From: Bacteroidia bacterium
GTDB lineage: Bacteria; Bacteroidota; Bacteroidia; NS11-12g; UBA955
Length of the DNA stretch: 38,887 bases
Direction of reading: 5' to 3'
Assembly: GCA_020853295.1 (NCBI GenBank)
Contig: JADYZD010000119.1
Location: 1-38,887, forward strand
In this document: piece after piece, positions 15,707 to 24,856 of the stretch
Layout: each line of letters starts with the position of its first letter
Position numbering within the stretch: the stretch's first letter is position 1
Made by a program: the position numbers and the translations under genes
Notes under the pieces: generated by a model
The model's input: only the letters and a program-made list of their open reading frames with translations
Told to the model about the DNA's origin: nothing
Database searches by the model: none

Positions 15707-18283
15707 TTAGTTACCCAGTACAGTGAATGCGATTCTTTTTTGAAAGGTTTCTCCTGTAATATGGTAGCCCGTCAAATATAGAATGTAATTGCCAGTTTGA
15801 ATGATCCCATTTTTAGTGCTTCCATCCCAAATAATTGTTCCATTCTGCTCAATACCATAGTTGGAGTATGGCGTAGTGACAAGATTTCCAGCCTCAGAAA
15901 AAATTTTGGCCGAGATTAAATAACCCGATTTTTCTAAATTGAATTTTAAAATTAATACATCATCTACGCCATCATCATCTGGAGTAAACCAGTCCTTTTC
16001 CAATTCAAATTTGTTTGATGAAACCAAGTTTTGGTACTGGGAGTTTAACAAACCGGGTGTGCCAAATCCTTTGTTCTCCGCTGCACTGGTCCAATGTTGT
16101 TGTGAGTTTTTAGGCGACAGAGGTGTAATGCGTTCTAAGCTTATGCCTTCTGTGTTAGATACGAATGGAGAATGCATGGCATCACTGTATTTTATTTGGT
16201 CTAAGGGCAAACCAAATTGACCTGTAATGCCGCAATATCCTTCTTCATTTGAGAAAGTTGGCATTTCTGCAATAGCTATAAAAGAACCGGCATTATGGAA
16301 GGGATATTGGTTCATAATTATATCAGGTGCCGTTGTAATCACCACATATTCATTTGGGAAAAGGGTATATCCGCCAGCACCAATTGGGTAGGATTTTATC
16401 GTATTTCCATTGTCGTCTAGGTTGGAAATATAAACGTATTTTAAATCAAGTATCCTATTTGATTTGTTATATAACTCTACGTAATCCGCATCGTGGCCTT
16501 TGGGGTTAAAGAGAATTTCATTCAATACAATTTCTCCTTCCTTAATTGAAGGGTCGCCTATGCCTATTTTCAAGGATGTTTCTGTAATGACTTTCCCAAA
16601 ACATGACGGAATATTCGTGCACACCAGTTTATATTCTTTTTGCAAAGCCATATTTCCATTAAGTTCAAGATCAATGGTGTGTTTGATTTCATCAAAGGTG
16701 GAAATATTCTGCACCTGTACATCATTAGGGAATAGTGAAAAATCTGAGGGTTTTAATTCAAAACTATCTGGGTTTTCGCTAAAGTACAGGCGAATTTTAT
16801 TGGGTTGTAAGCAGTAACTACTTATAATTTTAAATTCAGGTAAATTGTTCAAAGTAGATAGAATAGAGTTCCTTGCTCCAGGCGTTCCTCCAGTGGAATT
16901 GTTGCTGCCCCAATTTCCCAATTTTAAGCATGGAAAAGCGGTGTCTTTTAATTCCAAACTCCAGCCACCTTCAGCTTTTAATTTGCTGATATGCCAATCC
17001 GTAGCGTATTTGATTTGATCTATTTTTTCACTCTTAGGATTGATGAAGAGTATTTCGTCACCATCATTGTTTAAAGAAGGGAATACACTGGTTCCAATCC
17101 ATTTTACATTGGCCAATTTTAATCCGGTATTCGTGTTTTTGGTAATTATTGCATACGAGTATGGCGGTAAAATGCTGTCTGGTAAAATGGCATTGCTGCT
17201 GTAATCCGTAAGCTTGCACCCCCCCAAACGAAAATATTTATCCGTGGTATTTTTAATTTCAATGTACTCTGATTCGGGTAAAACACCTGCACTGGGTGTG
17301 GGGTTGTACATGATTTCTGTGAAAATAATCTCCCTGTATTTTGGTGTGTCTAGGTAAATACTGCTGAAGGGAATTGTGTGCAAATAAGATACATTGCCAA
17401 AGGTATCTTTGGTTCCCAAATTGCTCAATAGGTGGGTTTTGTTTTTGGGGATGGAGTTAAAAGTCAGTCGTACTTCTTTTGCAAAGTTGGTATCGAAAAA
17501 AATTGATACCGGATTTTGTGTGCCATTTAATAGAAATTGGTTTGCAGCAATACCAGTAACAGCCTCATTAAAACTGACTTTTACTGTATTTGGGTAAATA
17601 AATTGGACCTGATTCATTTTGGGGCCAACCGTATCTGGAATGGGATTCCCAAACCAAATATTGTCAAAATAATGTTTGCCAATTATTGTTGTTCCACTTT
17701 GCACTATTTTGATACCTGTGTAAGTAGATACCCGTATACTGGTATCTAACACAGCGCCTTGGATAGTGAAATTGTTGGTTGAAAGATTCCTATAGGATAA
17801 AGTCCACTTCTTGGCGGTATCTCTTTCAACTTTTATCATGTAATTATTCTGGGATTTGTTCAGCTCTCCATCCAGTCCAGATATGATTTCAGTAGCAGTT
17901 CCATTAACCAGTTTGTAAAAGCTTATTTCATCTTTGGTATTCCCAAAACGTATGAAATATCCGTTTTTTGATTTTTCTACTAGGGTATCTGCAAAGAGAA
18001 AAAAATCGACATAATTGGCAGAAGAGGGGTTCACTCCCAGTTCTATTTGCCAATAGAAAGTATTCACCATGCTCGCATCAAATTTTGAGGAAATACCAAA
18101 TTGCACATTTCCACCAACATTGTTTGTGGTGTGTAATTTGCCGTTCAATACCTCAAAATCACTGGTATTATAAATCCATGTTGGATTGTTTTGTAGCTCG
18201 CCATCCCCAAAGCTATCTGTAAATTGAGCATATATTTTGGATTGGCAGATGAACAATAAAATAATAGTTAAATGTGCCCTCAC
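15707..18283 (-). CDS. large exported protein with two lamin-tail domains
   Basis: 858 residues, starting at GTG 18283 with signal peptide MRAHLTIILLFICQ...YAQ. Order: a concanavalin-like beta region (about 20-210), an Ig-like region (VSFNEAVTGIAANQFLLNG), lamin-tail domain 1 (IIFTEIMYNPTP, SEYIEIKNTT), another Ig-like segment (RLYFSENPDSFELKPSDFSL), lamin-tail domain 2 (GEIVLNEILFNPKG, ADYVELYNKS) and a C-terminal FlgD-like module (FTPDDDGVDDVL, IIWDGSTKNG). The last module resembles the end of T9SS cargo and gliding-type proteins. Role is unknown: surface structural, adhesive or DNA-binding functions are possible. The start is 4 bases after a -7 box. Confidence 0.85.
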   Translation of the reverse strand: MRAHLTIILLFICQSKIYAQFTDSFGDGELQNNPTWIYNTSDFEVLNGKLHTTNNVGGNVQFGISSKFDASMVNTFYWQIELGVNPSSANYVDFFLFADTLVEKSKNGYFIRFGNTKDEISFYKLVNGTATEIISGLDGELNKSQNNYMIKVERDTAKKWTLSYRNLSTNNFTIQGAVLDTSIRVSTYTGIKIVQSGTTIIGKHYFDNIWFGNPIPDTVGPKMNQVQFIYPNTVKVSFNEAVTGIAANQFLLNGTQNPVSIFFDTNFAKEVRLTFNSIPKNKTHLLSNLGTKDTFGNVSYLHTIPFSSIYLDTPKYREIIFTEIMYNPTPSAGVLPESEYIEIKNTTDKYFRLGGCKLTDYSSNAILPDSILPPYSYAIITKNTNTGLKLANVKWIGTSVFPSLNNDGDEILFINPKSEKIDQIKYATDWHISKLKAEGGWSLELKDTAFPCLKLGNWGSNNSTGGTPGARNSILSTLNNLPEFKIISSYCLQPNKIRLYFSENPDSFELKPSDFSLFPNDVQVQNISTFDEIKHTIDLELNGNMALQKEYKLVCTNIPSCFGKVITETSLKIGIGDPSIKEGEIVLNEILFNPKGHDADYVELYNKSNRILDLKYVYISNLDDNGNTIKSYPIGAGGYTLFPNEYVVITTAPDIIMNQYPFHNAGSFIAIAEMPTFSNEEGYCGITGQFGLPLDQIKYSDAMHSPFVSNTEGISLERITPLSPKNSQQHWTSAAENKGFGTPGLLNSQYQNLVSSNKFELEKDWFTPDDDGVDDVLILKFNLEKSGYLISAKIFSEAGNLVTTPYSNYGIEQNGTIIWDGSTKNGIIQTGNYILYLTGYHITGETFQKRIAFTVLGN

Positions 18284-18287
18284 GGGT

Positions 18288-18318
18288 CAAATTTAATAAT
18301 TTTAGATTAAAATTTAAA
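18288..18318 (-). promoter_or_regulatory. promoter of the lamin-tail gene (probably leaderless)
   Basis: Minus strand: TTTA (18318-18315), 19-base spacer, TAAATTTG (18295-18288, exact TAnnTTTG), then only 4 bases to the GTG start codon. Confidence 0.65.
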
Positions 18319-19453
18319 TTTTGTGCTCTCGCCCTTTCCACTCATATGTTTTGCCAAATGAGAGCAGACCAATGTAAGGTATAATAACAAGTTGCAACAA
18401 GGAGCACAGCGCTGAACTGGTGGGTTGGATTCGAATATTAAAAAAGCTTTTCACAGAACGCATAAACAGGTAATCCAGTAGAATTTTGCAAAAGATATAT
18501 GCCAGGCCCGCAATGAAAAAGGTATGAATAAAAGTGCCAATAATCAAATGGGAGATGATGGCTGTGCAGAATAAAAAAGTAAGCAGTTGGAAATAAAACA
18601 TACGACCTCTTGTGTTTAATTTTCCTTTAGATGCCCACCGAATGCGTTGTTGTATAAAGTCCTTGAAATTGGGCTGGGGTTGCGTGATTACCACAGCCTC
18701 ATTGTTGTATAGGAAGGAAACAGAGTTGTTGTTTCGCTTAAAAAATTTGGCCAATAAGAATTCATCATCACCTGAGGCGATATGTTCGTTGCCTTCATAT
18801 CCATTTAATGAGAAAAAACCTTCTTTTGAAAAACACAAGTTGGCACCATTGGCCATAAAGGGTTTGTTGGTAGCAAATCCAAGGGCTCCAATGGCAATCA
18901 GTCCAGCATTCTCGGTGGTTTGGTAGTTGTTTAGTAAACCTTTCTTTTGTTGGTAAACTACAGGTCCGGCAACAAATTCACTTTCCGTTTGTTGTATATG
19001 TTTGTTAAAAAATTTGAGCCAGTTTGAAGGTACAACACAGTCTGCATCCGTTGTGATTATATAGTTTTTACTTGCTTGATTTATTCCAACAGTTAGTGCT
19101 GCTTTTTTCCCATTTTTCTGGGCATCATTTTCAAATGAATACCAGTTTGATTTGGTGTTTTTAGCAATGTAATATGTAATAATAGTATTGCTATTATCGC
19201 TAGAATGGTCATTCACAAATATTACCTCATATAGTTCTTGTTTGTAGCTTATGTTATCAATAGAATCAATTAATAAAGGCAAGTTTGAAGCTTCATTTCT
19301 ATATGCAATAATAATGCTGAACGATAATTCGGTATTGTTCTGAATGTTTTGGCTTTTTAGAGATTTGAATCTTGTATTGAAAGATACACTTACTTTGATT
19401 AGAAGTATCCCATATAAGATGAATAATAATCCTGTAAATAGGTGGAAAATCAT
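18314..19453 (-). CDS. membrane glycosyltransferase, family 2
   Basis: 379 residues. An N-terminal membrane segment (about 1-23) precedes a GT-A domain: FSIIIAYRNEASNLPLLIDSI, FVNDHSSDNS, the metal-binding TTDADC, the acceptor-side GDDEFLLAKFFKR and QQRIRW (Q/RxxRW). Three or four membrane segments follow. This layout is that of processive or polyprenyl-linked GT2 enzymes; substrates are unknown. Last gene of the panD operon, its ATG overlapping the upstream flippase-like gene's stop (ATGA). The next gene downstream has its own promoter. Confidence 0.87.
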   Translation of the reverse strand: MIFHLFTGLLFILYGILLIKVSVSFNTRFKSLKSQNIQNNTELSFSIIIAYRNEASNLPLLIDSIDNISYKQELYEVIFVNDHSSDNSNTIITYYIAKNTKSNWYSFENDAQKNGKKAALTVGINQASKNYIITTDADCVVPSNWLKFFNKHIQQTESEFVAGPVVYQQKKGLLNNYQTTENAGLIAIGALGFATNKPFMANGANLCFSKEGFFSLNGYEGNEHIASGDDEFLLAKFFKRNNNSVSFLYNNEAVVITQPQPNFKDFIQQRIRWASKGKLNTRGRMFYFQLLTFLFCTAIISHLIIGTFIHTFFIAGLAYIFCKILLDYLFMRSVKSFFNIRIQPTSSALCSLLQLVIIPYIGLLSFGKTYEWKGREHKI

Positions 19454-20364
19454 CTGCCTTTTATTTTTTGTGTAACAATAAATAACAAACCTATTATTGA
19501 AGGCACCAGCATGTTTGCGGTATAATTAATGAGTGCGGCACCCAGCAGTGCAGGTTGCATGTGGGTGGGAATATTGAATACCAGAAAAGGCAAACCGGTG
19601 CGCAACCCAGCATCAGTAATGGCCATACTTGGTGCAAAACTCTGCAATAAATAAATACAAGCCACACCTGTAAATATATAAAAATAATGGGGTGATATTT
19701 GGAATTGGTACAAAAGAAATGTGTAGAAAGAAGCAAAAACCAAATACCGAAGAACCGACAGCCAAAGCACATGCAGCAATTGGGGTAAGGTGAATTTTCG
19801 AATGTCTTCGGCAATGTTTTTTAGGTACTTTGCTGTAAATTGTGAATTTTTAAAATATGTATAAATAAGGTATGCAACTATGGGAATACTCAATACTGAA
19901 ACCATAGCCAATTTTATGAGCCAACTGTACTTTTCAGGCAACAATATTGAGGCGGCAGGAATGCCAAACCCAATGGCTACAATGAGTTGAACAGTGCCCC
20001 CTGTTACTGAATTTACAGCTGCTGGAATGCGGTTCTCGGGCTTTAAATAAACGATACGACCCAGGTATTCGCCGATTCTAAACGGAAATATATTGCTTAC
20101 TGCGGTGCCGGAAAGTGTGCTGCGAAAGGCATTTGCATAGGATATGCTCTCCAGCTGTTGTAAGAGTACTTGCCATTTTCTGGCTTCAATTCCCCAATTA
20201 ATTATTGCGGATAGTATGCCAATTAAATATACCCAAGAAGGAATGGATTGAATGGCGAACCACACCTCTCTTGGATTTTCAATGTGAAAAAAATATGTGT
20301 AGATGATCCAAATAATGGCTACCGAAAGCAGAATTTTGGCTGCGGTAATCAATTTGGATTTCAT
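19450..20364 (-). CDS. flippase-like membrane protein (LPG synthase TM / UPF0104 family), second copy
   Basis: 304 residues with about eight hydrophobic segments. IEARKWQVLLQ and SNIFPFRIGEYLGRIVYL match the conserved first part of the lysylphosphatidylglycerol-synthase transmembrane/UPF0104 family, and SFAPSMAITDAGLRTG is its late motif. The aminoacyl-transferase domain of MprF is absent, so this is the stand-alone membrane form, often suspected of lipid-linked transport. It lies between rfaE2 (3-base gap) and a GT2 gene (4-base overlap), which suggests work on a surface glycolipid. Confidence 0.8.
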   Translation of the reverse strand: MKSKLITAAKILLSVAIIWIIYTYFFHIENPREVWFAIQSIPSWVYLIGILSAIINWGIEARKWQVLLQQLESISYANAFRSTLSGTAVSNIFPFRIGEYLGRIVYLKPENRIPAAVNSVTGGTVQLIVAIGFGIPAASILLPEKYSWLIKLAMVSVLSIPIVAYLIYTYFKNSQFTAKYLKNIAEDIRKFTLPQLLHVLWLSVLRYLVFASFYTFLLYQFQISPHYFYIFTGVACIYLLQSFAPSMAITDAGLRTGLPFLVFNIPTHMQPALLGAALINYTANMLVPSIIGLLFIVTQKIKGR

Positions 20365-20367
20365 TAT

Positions 20368-20871
20368 TTAAGAATTTTCTTTTAGAATCTTTTGTTCGAT
20401 TGAAGTGGTGCTATAACCTTGCAACAATTGAATAGTGAGCACCTTGCCTCCATTGGCCAAAACAATATCTGCTCCGGCTATTTGTTCGGGTTTATAATCG
20501 GCTCCTTTTACCAGTACATGAGGAATTATTTCTTGAATCAATTCGTATGGAGTGTCTTCGTTGAATACAACAACTGCACCTACACATTCCAAGGCAGCAA
20601 TAACAGCACTTCTGCTGGTTTCGTTTTGCAAAGGCCTTGCTGGAGACTTGCCCAGTCTTTTAACTGAATCATCGCTATTTACGCCTACTATAAGAAAATC
20701 GCCCAATGCTGCTGCATCGGTTAAATAGCTCACATGGCCTGCGTGCAATATGTCAAAAACACCATTGGTAAAAACGATGGTTTTGCCTTTGGATTTTTGC
20801 TCACCAGCTTTGGTGTTAACCTCGTTTCGGGTCCAGATTTTGTTGAGTATTCTACTTGGTATTTGCGGCAT
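20368..20871 (-). CDS. rfaE2: D-glycero-beta-D-manno-heptose 1-phosphate adenylyltransferase
   Basis: 167 residues, nucleotidyltransferase fold. FTNGVFDILHAGHVSYL carries the HxGH motif (His43, His46), RPLQNETSRSAVIAALECV is the family core and STTSIEQKI the late ATP-binding motif. It corresponds to the C-terminal half of E. coli HldE and makes ADP-heptose for lipopolysaccharide core; the kinase half is not here. The start overlaps the upstream flippase-like gene by 20 bases, an unusually long overlap, but no other Met is available before the conserved part. Confidence 0.93.
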   Translation of the reverse strand: MPQIPSRILNKIWTRNEVNTKAGEQKSKGKTIVFTNGVFDILHAGHVSYLTDAAALGDFLIVGVNSDDSVKRLGKSPARPLQNETSRSAVIAALECVGAVVVFNEDTPYELIQEIIPHVLVKGADYKPEQIAGADIVLANGGKVLTIQLLQGYSTTSIEQKILKENS

Positions 20872-21856
20872 TGATTTTTATCATTTCGAAATACAATAAA
20901 AAGTAAGCAATTGCTCCAAATGTAATCATTTGAATATTGGATACTGCAAGCGTGTAAATTCCATAGGTTTCTGCATTTGCAGTAGGCAACCCATAAACTG
21001 TACTCAAGCCCACAGAAACAGCACCCCATACTCCAGCGCCTGCAGGCAGTGGTATGGCAATGCCAATTGAGGCGAATATCACCACAGAAAGTGCGTTGAA
21101 CACGTTGAGATGGGCCGTTACATCTAAGCTTTGCAACAAACAATAGGTAGACAGCCAGTAACCCACCCAAATACCCAGGGAGTAGAGCATGAACAAAACA
21201 GGTTTTTGCAATTGAAAAACAGTTTTTAAACCCTCTGTAAACCTGGCCAGTACACCTTTAACTCCAGATTGGTTAAGGTTGGCGGATTTTTTACGCCTTT
21301 TTATAAACCAAAATGCCAGTGCCATTAGTGCTATAAAAATGATACAAAATATGAGAATATTTTTAAAATTGAGTGCAGCAACCAAGGGTTCAAGCACATA
21401 TTTTTCAAAGAAGCTATAGAGGTATTTAAACTGAAGCAGCAGGGTGGCAATGCACACCAATAAGAGCATGAGTAGGTCTACAATTCTTTCAGTAACAACA
21501 GTGCCAACAAGTAGTTCAACTGGGGCTTTTTCGCTTTTAGATGCTAGGGCGCAACGGGCCAATTCGCCCCCTCTTGAAGTGGCAACATTTACGAGATAAC
21601 CCACCATTACTGCGTAAAAAGAACGGAGTAAATGTAAAGGGTAGCCAGCAGGTGTTGTTAGTAATGTCCAGCGTGCTCCGCGCATCCAGTGGGCTGAAAG
21701 CATGAAAACAGTGGCGGCTGTGAACCATGCCCAATTGGCCGAAGAAACGGATTTCCAAGTACTGTTCCAGTCCGTTTTAAAACCGATAAGCAAGAATACC
21801 CCTGCGGCAAAAATGAGCAGGAGCACAGAGGTTATGGTTTTTCGTGAAATGCTCAA
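20852..21856 (-). CDS. flippase-like membrane protein (LPG synthase TM / UPF0104 family), first copy
   Basis: 334 residues, about eight membrane segments. Family markers: [50 protein letters not shown] and [18 protein letters not shown]. Same family as the gene at 19450-20364 but only distantly similar, so an old paralogue and not a recent duplication. Directly coupled to panD (ATGA overlap). I infer a lipid-related transport role shared with rfaE2 and the second copy; none is proven. Confidence 0.82.
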   Translation of the reverse strand: MSISRKTITSVLLLIFAAGVFLLIGFKTDWNSTWKSVSSANWAWFTAATVFMLSAHWMRGARWTLLTTPAGYPLHLLRSFYAVMVGYLVNVATSRGGELARCALASKSEKAPVELLVGTVVTERIVDLLMLLLVCIATLLLQFKYLYSFFEKYVLEPLVAALNFKNILIFCIIFIALMALAFWFIKRRKKSANLNQSGVKGVLARFTEGLKTVFQLQKPVLFMLYSLGIWVGYWLSTYCLLQSLDVTAHLNVFNALSVVIFASIGIAIPLPAGAGVWGAVSVGLSTVYGLPTANAETYGIYTLAVSNIQMITFGAIAYFLLYFEMIKINAANTK

Positions 21857-22200
21857 ATGATTTTGTTATTTCTGTCGGGGAACAGGTTCGTAGGAACATG
21901 GGTTTTGGCCTCTTCCGGTGTCATTTGTGCAAAGGTCATAATAATCAACTCGTCGCCAATTTGTCCCCGGCGTGCAGCAGCACCATTTAGTCCTATAATT
22001 CCGCTATTTCTTTCACCTAAAATTATATAGGTTTCAAAGCGTTCTCCATTGTTGTTGTTCACAATTAGCACTTTTTGGTTGGCAATTAATCCAGCCGCAT
22101 CTACCAAATTTTGATCAATGGTGATGCTACCTGTGTAGTTCAATTCAGTTTGTGTAATTCTCACATTGTGAATTTTGGCTTGCAATACTTCAATTTGCAT
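21853..22200 (-). CDS. panD: aspartate 1-decarboxylase proenzyme
   Basis: Makes beta-alanine for pantothenate and CoA; 115 residues. Self-cleavage site is Gly24-Ser25 (YTGSITID), producing the pyruvoyl group from Ser25; [18 protein letters not shown] is the conserved late motif. First gene of a five-gene operon with an excellent promoter. Its ATG is 8 bases after the -7 box. No panB or panC is in the window. Confidence 0.96.
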   Translation of the reverse strand: MQIEVLQAKIHNVRITQTELNYTGSITIDQNLVDAAGLIANQKVLIVNNNNGERFETYIILGERNSGIIGLNGAAARRGQIGDELIIMTFAQMTPEEAKTHVPTNLFPDRNNKII

Positions 22201-22208
22201 TTCGCTTG

Positions 22209-22239
22209 CAAATTTACCTACATTTCAAGCATAACCAAA
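22209..22239 (-). promoter_or_regulatory. consensus Bacteroidota promoter of the panD operon
   Basis: Minus strand: TTTG (22239-22236), exactly 19 bases, then TAAATTTG (22216-22209). This is the best match in the window to TTTG-N19-TAnnTTTG. The panD ATG follows after 8 bases, so the leader is only a few bases long. Confidence 0.85.
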
Positions 22240-22294
22240 GCAACTGCATCAAACCTATGCATTCTGTGCCTATTTTCGCAGTTTATATTGAGTA

Positions 22295-22900
22295 TTGGAA
22301 TTCAATTCTTCTATAGTAGAAAAGGCAGTAGATGCGTTGGCCTCATTTCCAGGAGTTGGGAAAAGAACAGCCCTGCGCATGGTAATGTATTTGTTAAAAC
22401 GACCAGGAAATGAAGTTGCTGGGCTTGCCGATGCCTTGTTGAAGTTGAAAACTGAACTTCAATTGTGCACCATGTGTGGCAATGTAAGCGATGCACCATT
22501 GTGCTCTATATGCTCAAATGCCAGAAGGAATACTGCTTCCATTTGTGTGGTAGAAGATTTTTCCGACCAAATGGCTGTTGAAGGTACTGGGCAATTTCAA
22601 GGAGTTTACCATATTTTAGGGGGACTAATTGCCCCGATAGATGGGGTAGGACCCGACCAATTGTCTATTGCCAATTTGGTACAACGCGTATCCGATGGTG
22701 GGGTGACTGAAGTGATTTTGGCTTTCAGTGCCACCGTAGAAGGGGATACTACCATGTTTTATATCGCAAAAAAATTAAGGGATTTTCCAGTGAAAATAAG
22801 TTGCATAGCACGGGGAATTGCCATAGGTGGGGAACTGGAATATGCCGATGAAATTACTTTGGGCAGAAGCATTATGAACAGAACCGAGTACAGGGTATGA
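22295..22900 (+). CDS. recR: recombination protein RecR
   Basis: RecFOR-pathway recombination mediator, 201 residues. The helix-hairpin-helix FPGVGKRTALRMV, the four-cysteine zinc finger (CTMCGNVSDAPLCSIC), the Toprim region (CVVEDFSDQMAVEGTGQFQGVYHILGG split over the domain) and the late LARGIAIGGELEYAD-like Walker-B segment are all visible. Start is TTG 22295, the only start ahead of the HhH; a near -7 box TATTTTCG (22271-22278) is 16 bases upstream. It overlaps the next gene as ATGA. Confidence 0.95.
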   Translation: MEFNSSIVEKAVDALASFPGVGKRTALRMVMYLLKRPGNEVAGLADALLKLKTELQLCTMCGNVSDAPLCSICSNARRNTASICVVEDFSDQMAVEGTGQFQGVYHILGGLIAPIDGVGPDQLSIANLVQRVSDGGVTEVILAFSATVEGDTTMFYIAKKLRDFPVKISCIARGIAIGGELEYADEITLGRSIMNRTEYRV

Positions 22901-24825
22901 AGATTTCTGTTGTCATAGTAAATTATAATGTTAAGCACTTTTTAGAGCAGGCGCTGCTTTCTGTATTCCGTTCAGGGAAAAACCTGGATATGGAAGTTTG
23001 GGTGGTAGACAACAACAGTGTAGACAACAGTGTGGAGATGGTGCAAAATCAGTTTCCACAGGTGAAATTGATTGCCAATAAAGAGAACGTTGGATTTAGC
23101 CGTGCCAACAATATGGCAATAAAACAAAGCAATAGTGAATACATTCTTTTGTTAAATCCAGATACAGTATTGCAGGAAGATACGCTAAGTAAGTGTTGTG
23201 AATTTATGGACCAGCACCCTGATTGTGGTGGCTTGGGGGTGAGAATGATTGATGGCAAAGGCAAGTTTTTGCCTGAAAGCAAACGCGGTTTGCCCACTCC
23301 AGCCGTGGCTTTGTATAAAATGACAGGTTTAAGCAATTTGTTTCCGAAATCTAAAGTGTTTGGCCGCTACCATTTAAAATATTTGCCTGAAAATGAAACC
23401 AATCCGGTAGATGTGCTCAGTGGAGCATTTATGCTCATGCGCAATTCTGTTTTGCAAGAAGTGGGATTGCTCGATGAGGCCTTTTTTATGTACGGTGAGG
23501 ATATTGATTTGAGTTATAGAATCACCAAAGGGGGATATAAAAACTATTATTTTCCTGGAACCACCATCATTCACTATAAAGGGGAAAGCACCAAAAAGAA
23601 AAGTGCCAATTATGTAAAAGTATTTTACAATGCTATGGTGTTGTTTGCCCAAAAGCATTACAGCAGCAAAATGGCGGGTTGGTTTGCTTTTTTTATTTCG
23701 ATTGCCATAAAACTGCGTGCATTTGCAGCATTGGTATGGCGTTTTTTAGGCGATGTGATTTTGCCTGCTGCGGACTTTGCTCTGGTTTATTTAGGGTTTT
23801 TTGTAATAGCAAGGTATTGGGAAGTTTACAATAAGTTTGTTAGGGACTTTTACCCTACTGAATACTATGTGCTGCATATTCCCATCTATATCCTGCTCAT
23901 TGTTGTGGCGGTTTTCTTGTCAGGTGGATATGACAAACCCTCAGTTTTTCGCAGGATTGCGAGAGGCACCATAGCTGGTTCTGTTATCGTTTTTGCCATT
24001 TATGGGTTTTTGCCCAAGGAAATGCAGTTTTCCAGGGCCATTTTGTTTTTAGGTTGTGCATGGTCCATACTTGCGTTGCCATTGGTGCGCTACGGAATTC
24101 GATTTTTGAAGACGGGTAAATTGTTGTCTTCCGATATTTCAACACAAAGAATTGCCATTGTTTCTTCAAAAAAGGAAGCAGAAAGAATTCAAGGGTTGCT
24201 GGTACAAAGCGGGGTTCAATATGCATTTTTAGGCTTTATTAGCCCTGACGGAAACAAGCCTGCCGGTTATTTGGGCAGCATGGATCAATTGGCAGAAGTC
24301 GCAGAAATTTTTAATGTAAACACCGTTATTTTTTCAGCATCTGATGTAGCATCAGGTCAAATTATGAAGAGCATGGGAGAGCTGAGTGATTTGAAAGTGA
24401 ACTTTAAAATTGTGCCTGAAAATAGCTTGGTAATCATTGGTTCTAGCAATAAAAATACTCCTGGCGAGTTGTATACCATTGACATCAATTTTGCAATAAA
24501 TGAACAGCACCTAAAACGGAAGAAAAGAATTTATGACAGTGGTGTGGTATTTCTCTTGTGGTTGTTTTTCCCCTTTTTTATGCTGTCGGCCGCAGGAAGA
24601 AAAATGCTCAGCCAATCTTTGGCAGTGTTAATTGGCAAAAAAACCTGGATGAGCTATACTGGACGGGCAGATATAGATAATTTGCCTGTTTTAAAACCGG
24701 GTGTTTTTTATCCTGCCGAAGCCTATAAAGGCACAGTTCTTGAATCCCATATTAGCCTTGCATATGCCAGGGATTATAGCGTTCACAAGGACATTCAATT
24801 GATGTGGCGAATCATATTTTCATGA
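22897..24825 (+). CDS. family 2 glycosyltransferase fused to a degenerate polyprenyl-phosphate sugar-transferase-like region
   Basis: 642 residues. Residues 1-240 are a GT-A domain of the rhamnosyltransferase-like group (VVIVNYNVKHFLEQAL, VVDNNSVD, VGFSRANN, LLLNPDT, GAFMLMR, FMYGEDIDLSYR). Residues 257-402 hold five membrane segments, and 418-485 a Rossmann-like CoA-binding domain, the layout of the N-terminal half of WbaP-type enzymes. The end (544-640: RIYDSGVVFLLWLFFPFF, LPVLKPGVF, YARDYSVHKDIQLMW) matches the two ends of the sugar-transferase domain, but the catalytic FRQ...KFRSM block is missing. Coupled to recR by ATGA. Glycan substrate unknown. Confidence 0.82.
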   Translation: MKISVVIVNYNVKHFLEQALLSVFRSGKNLDMEVWVVDNNSVDNSVEMVQNQFPQVKLIANKENVGFSRANNMAIKQSNSEYILLLNPDTVLQEDTLSKCCEFMDQHPDCGGLGVRMIDGKGKFLPESKRGLPTPAVALYKMTGLSNLFPKSKVFGRYHLKYLPENETNPVDVLSGAFMLMRNSVLQEVGLLDEAFFMYGEDIDLSYRITKGGYKNYYFPGTTIIHYKGESTKKKSANYVKVFYNAMVLFAQKHYSSKMAGWFAFFISIAIKLRAFAALVWRFLGDVILPAADFALVYLGFFVIARYWEVYNKFVRDFYPTEYYVLHIPIYILLIVVAVFLSGGYDKPSVFRRIARGTIAGSVIVFAIYGFLPKEMQFSRAILFLGCAWSILALPLVRYGIRFLKTGKLLSSDISTQRIAIVSSKKEAERIQGLLVQSGVQYAFLGFISPDGNKPAGYLGSMDQLAEVAEIFNVNTVIFSASDVASGQIMKSMGELSDLKVNFKIVPENSLVIIGSSNKNTPGELYTIDINFAINEQHLKRKKRIYDSGVVFLLWLFFPFFMLSAAGRKMLSQSLAVLIGKKTWMSYTGRADIDNLPVLKPGVFYPAEAYKGTVLESHISLAYARDYSVHKDIQLMWRIIFS

Positions 24826-24856
24826 TTTATTCGTTAATTGCAAAAAGAATAGAGAG

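Noticed and set aside
20852..20871. 20-base overlap of rfaE2 with the upstream gene as a sign of a frameshift
   Set aside because: Both proteins look complete at their ends, so a genuine overlap is the simpler reading.
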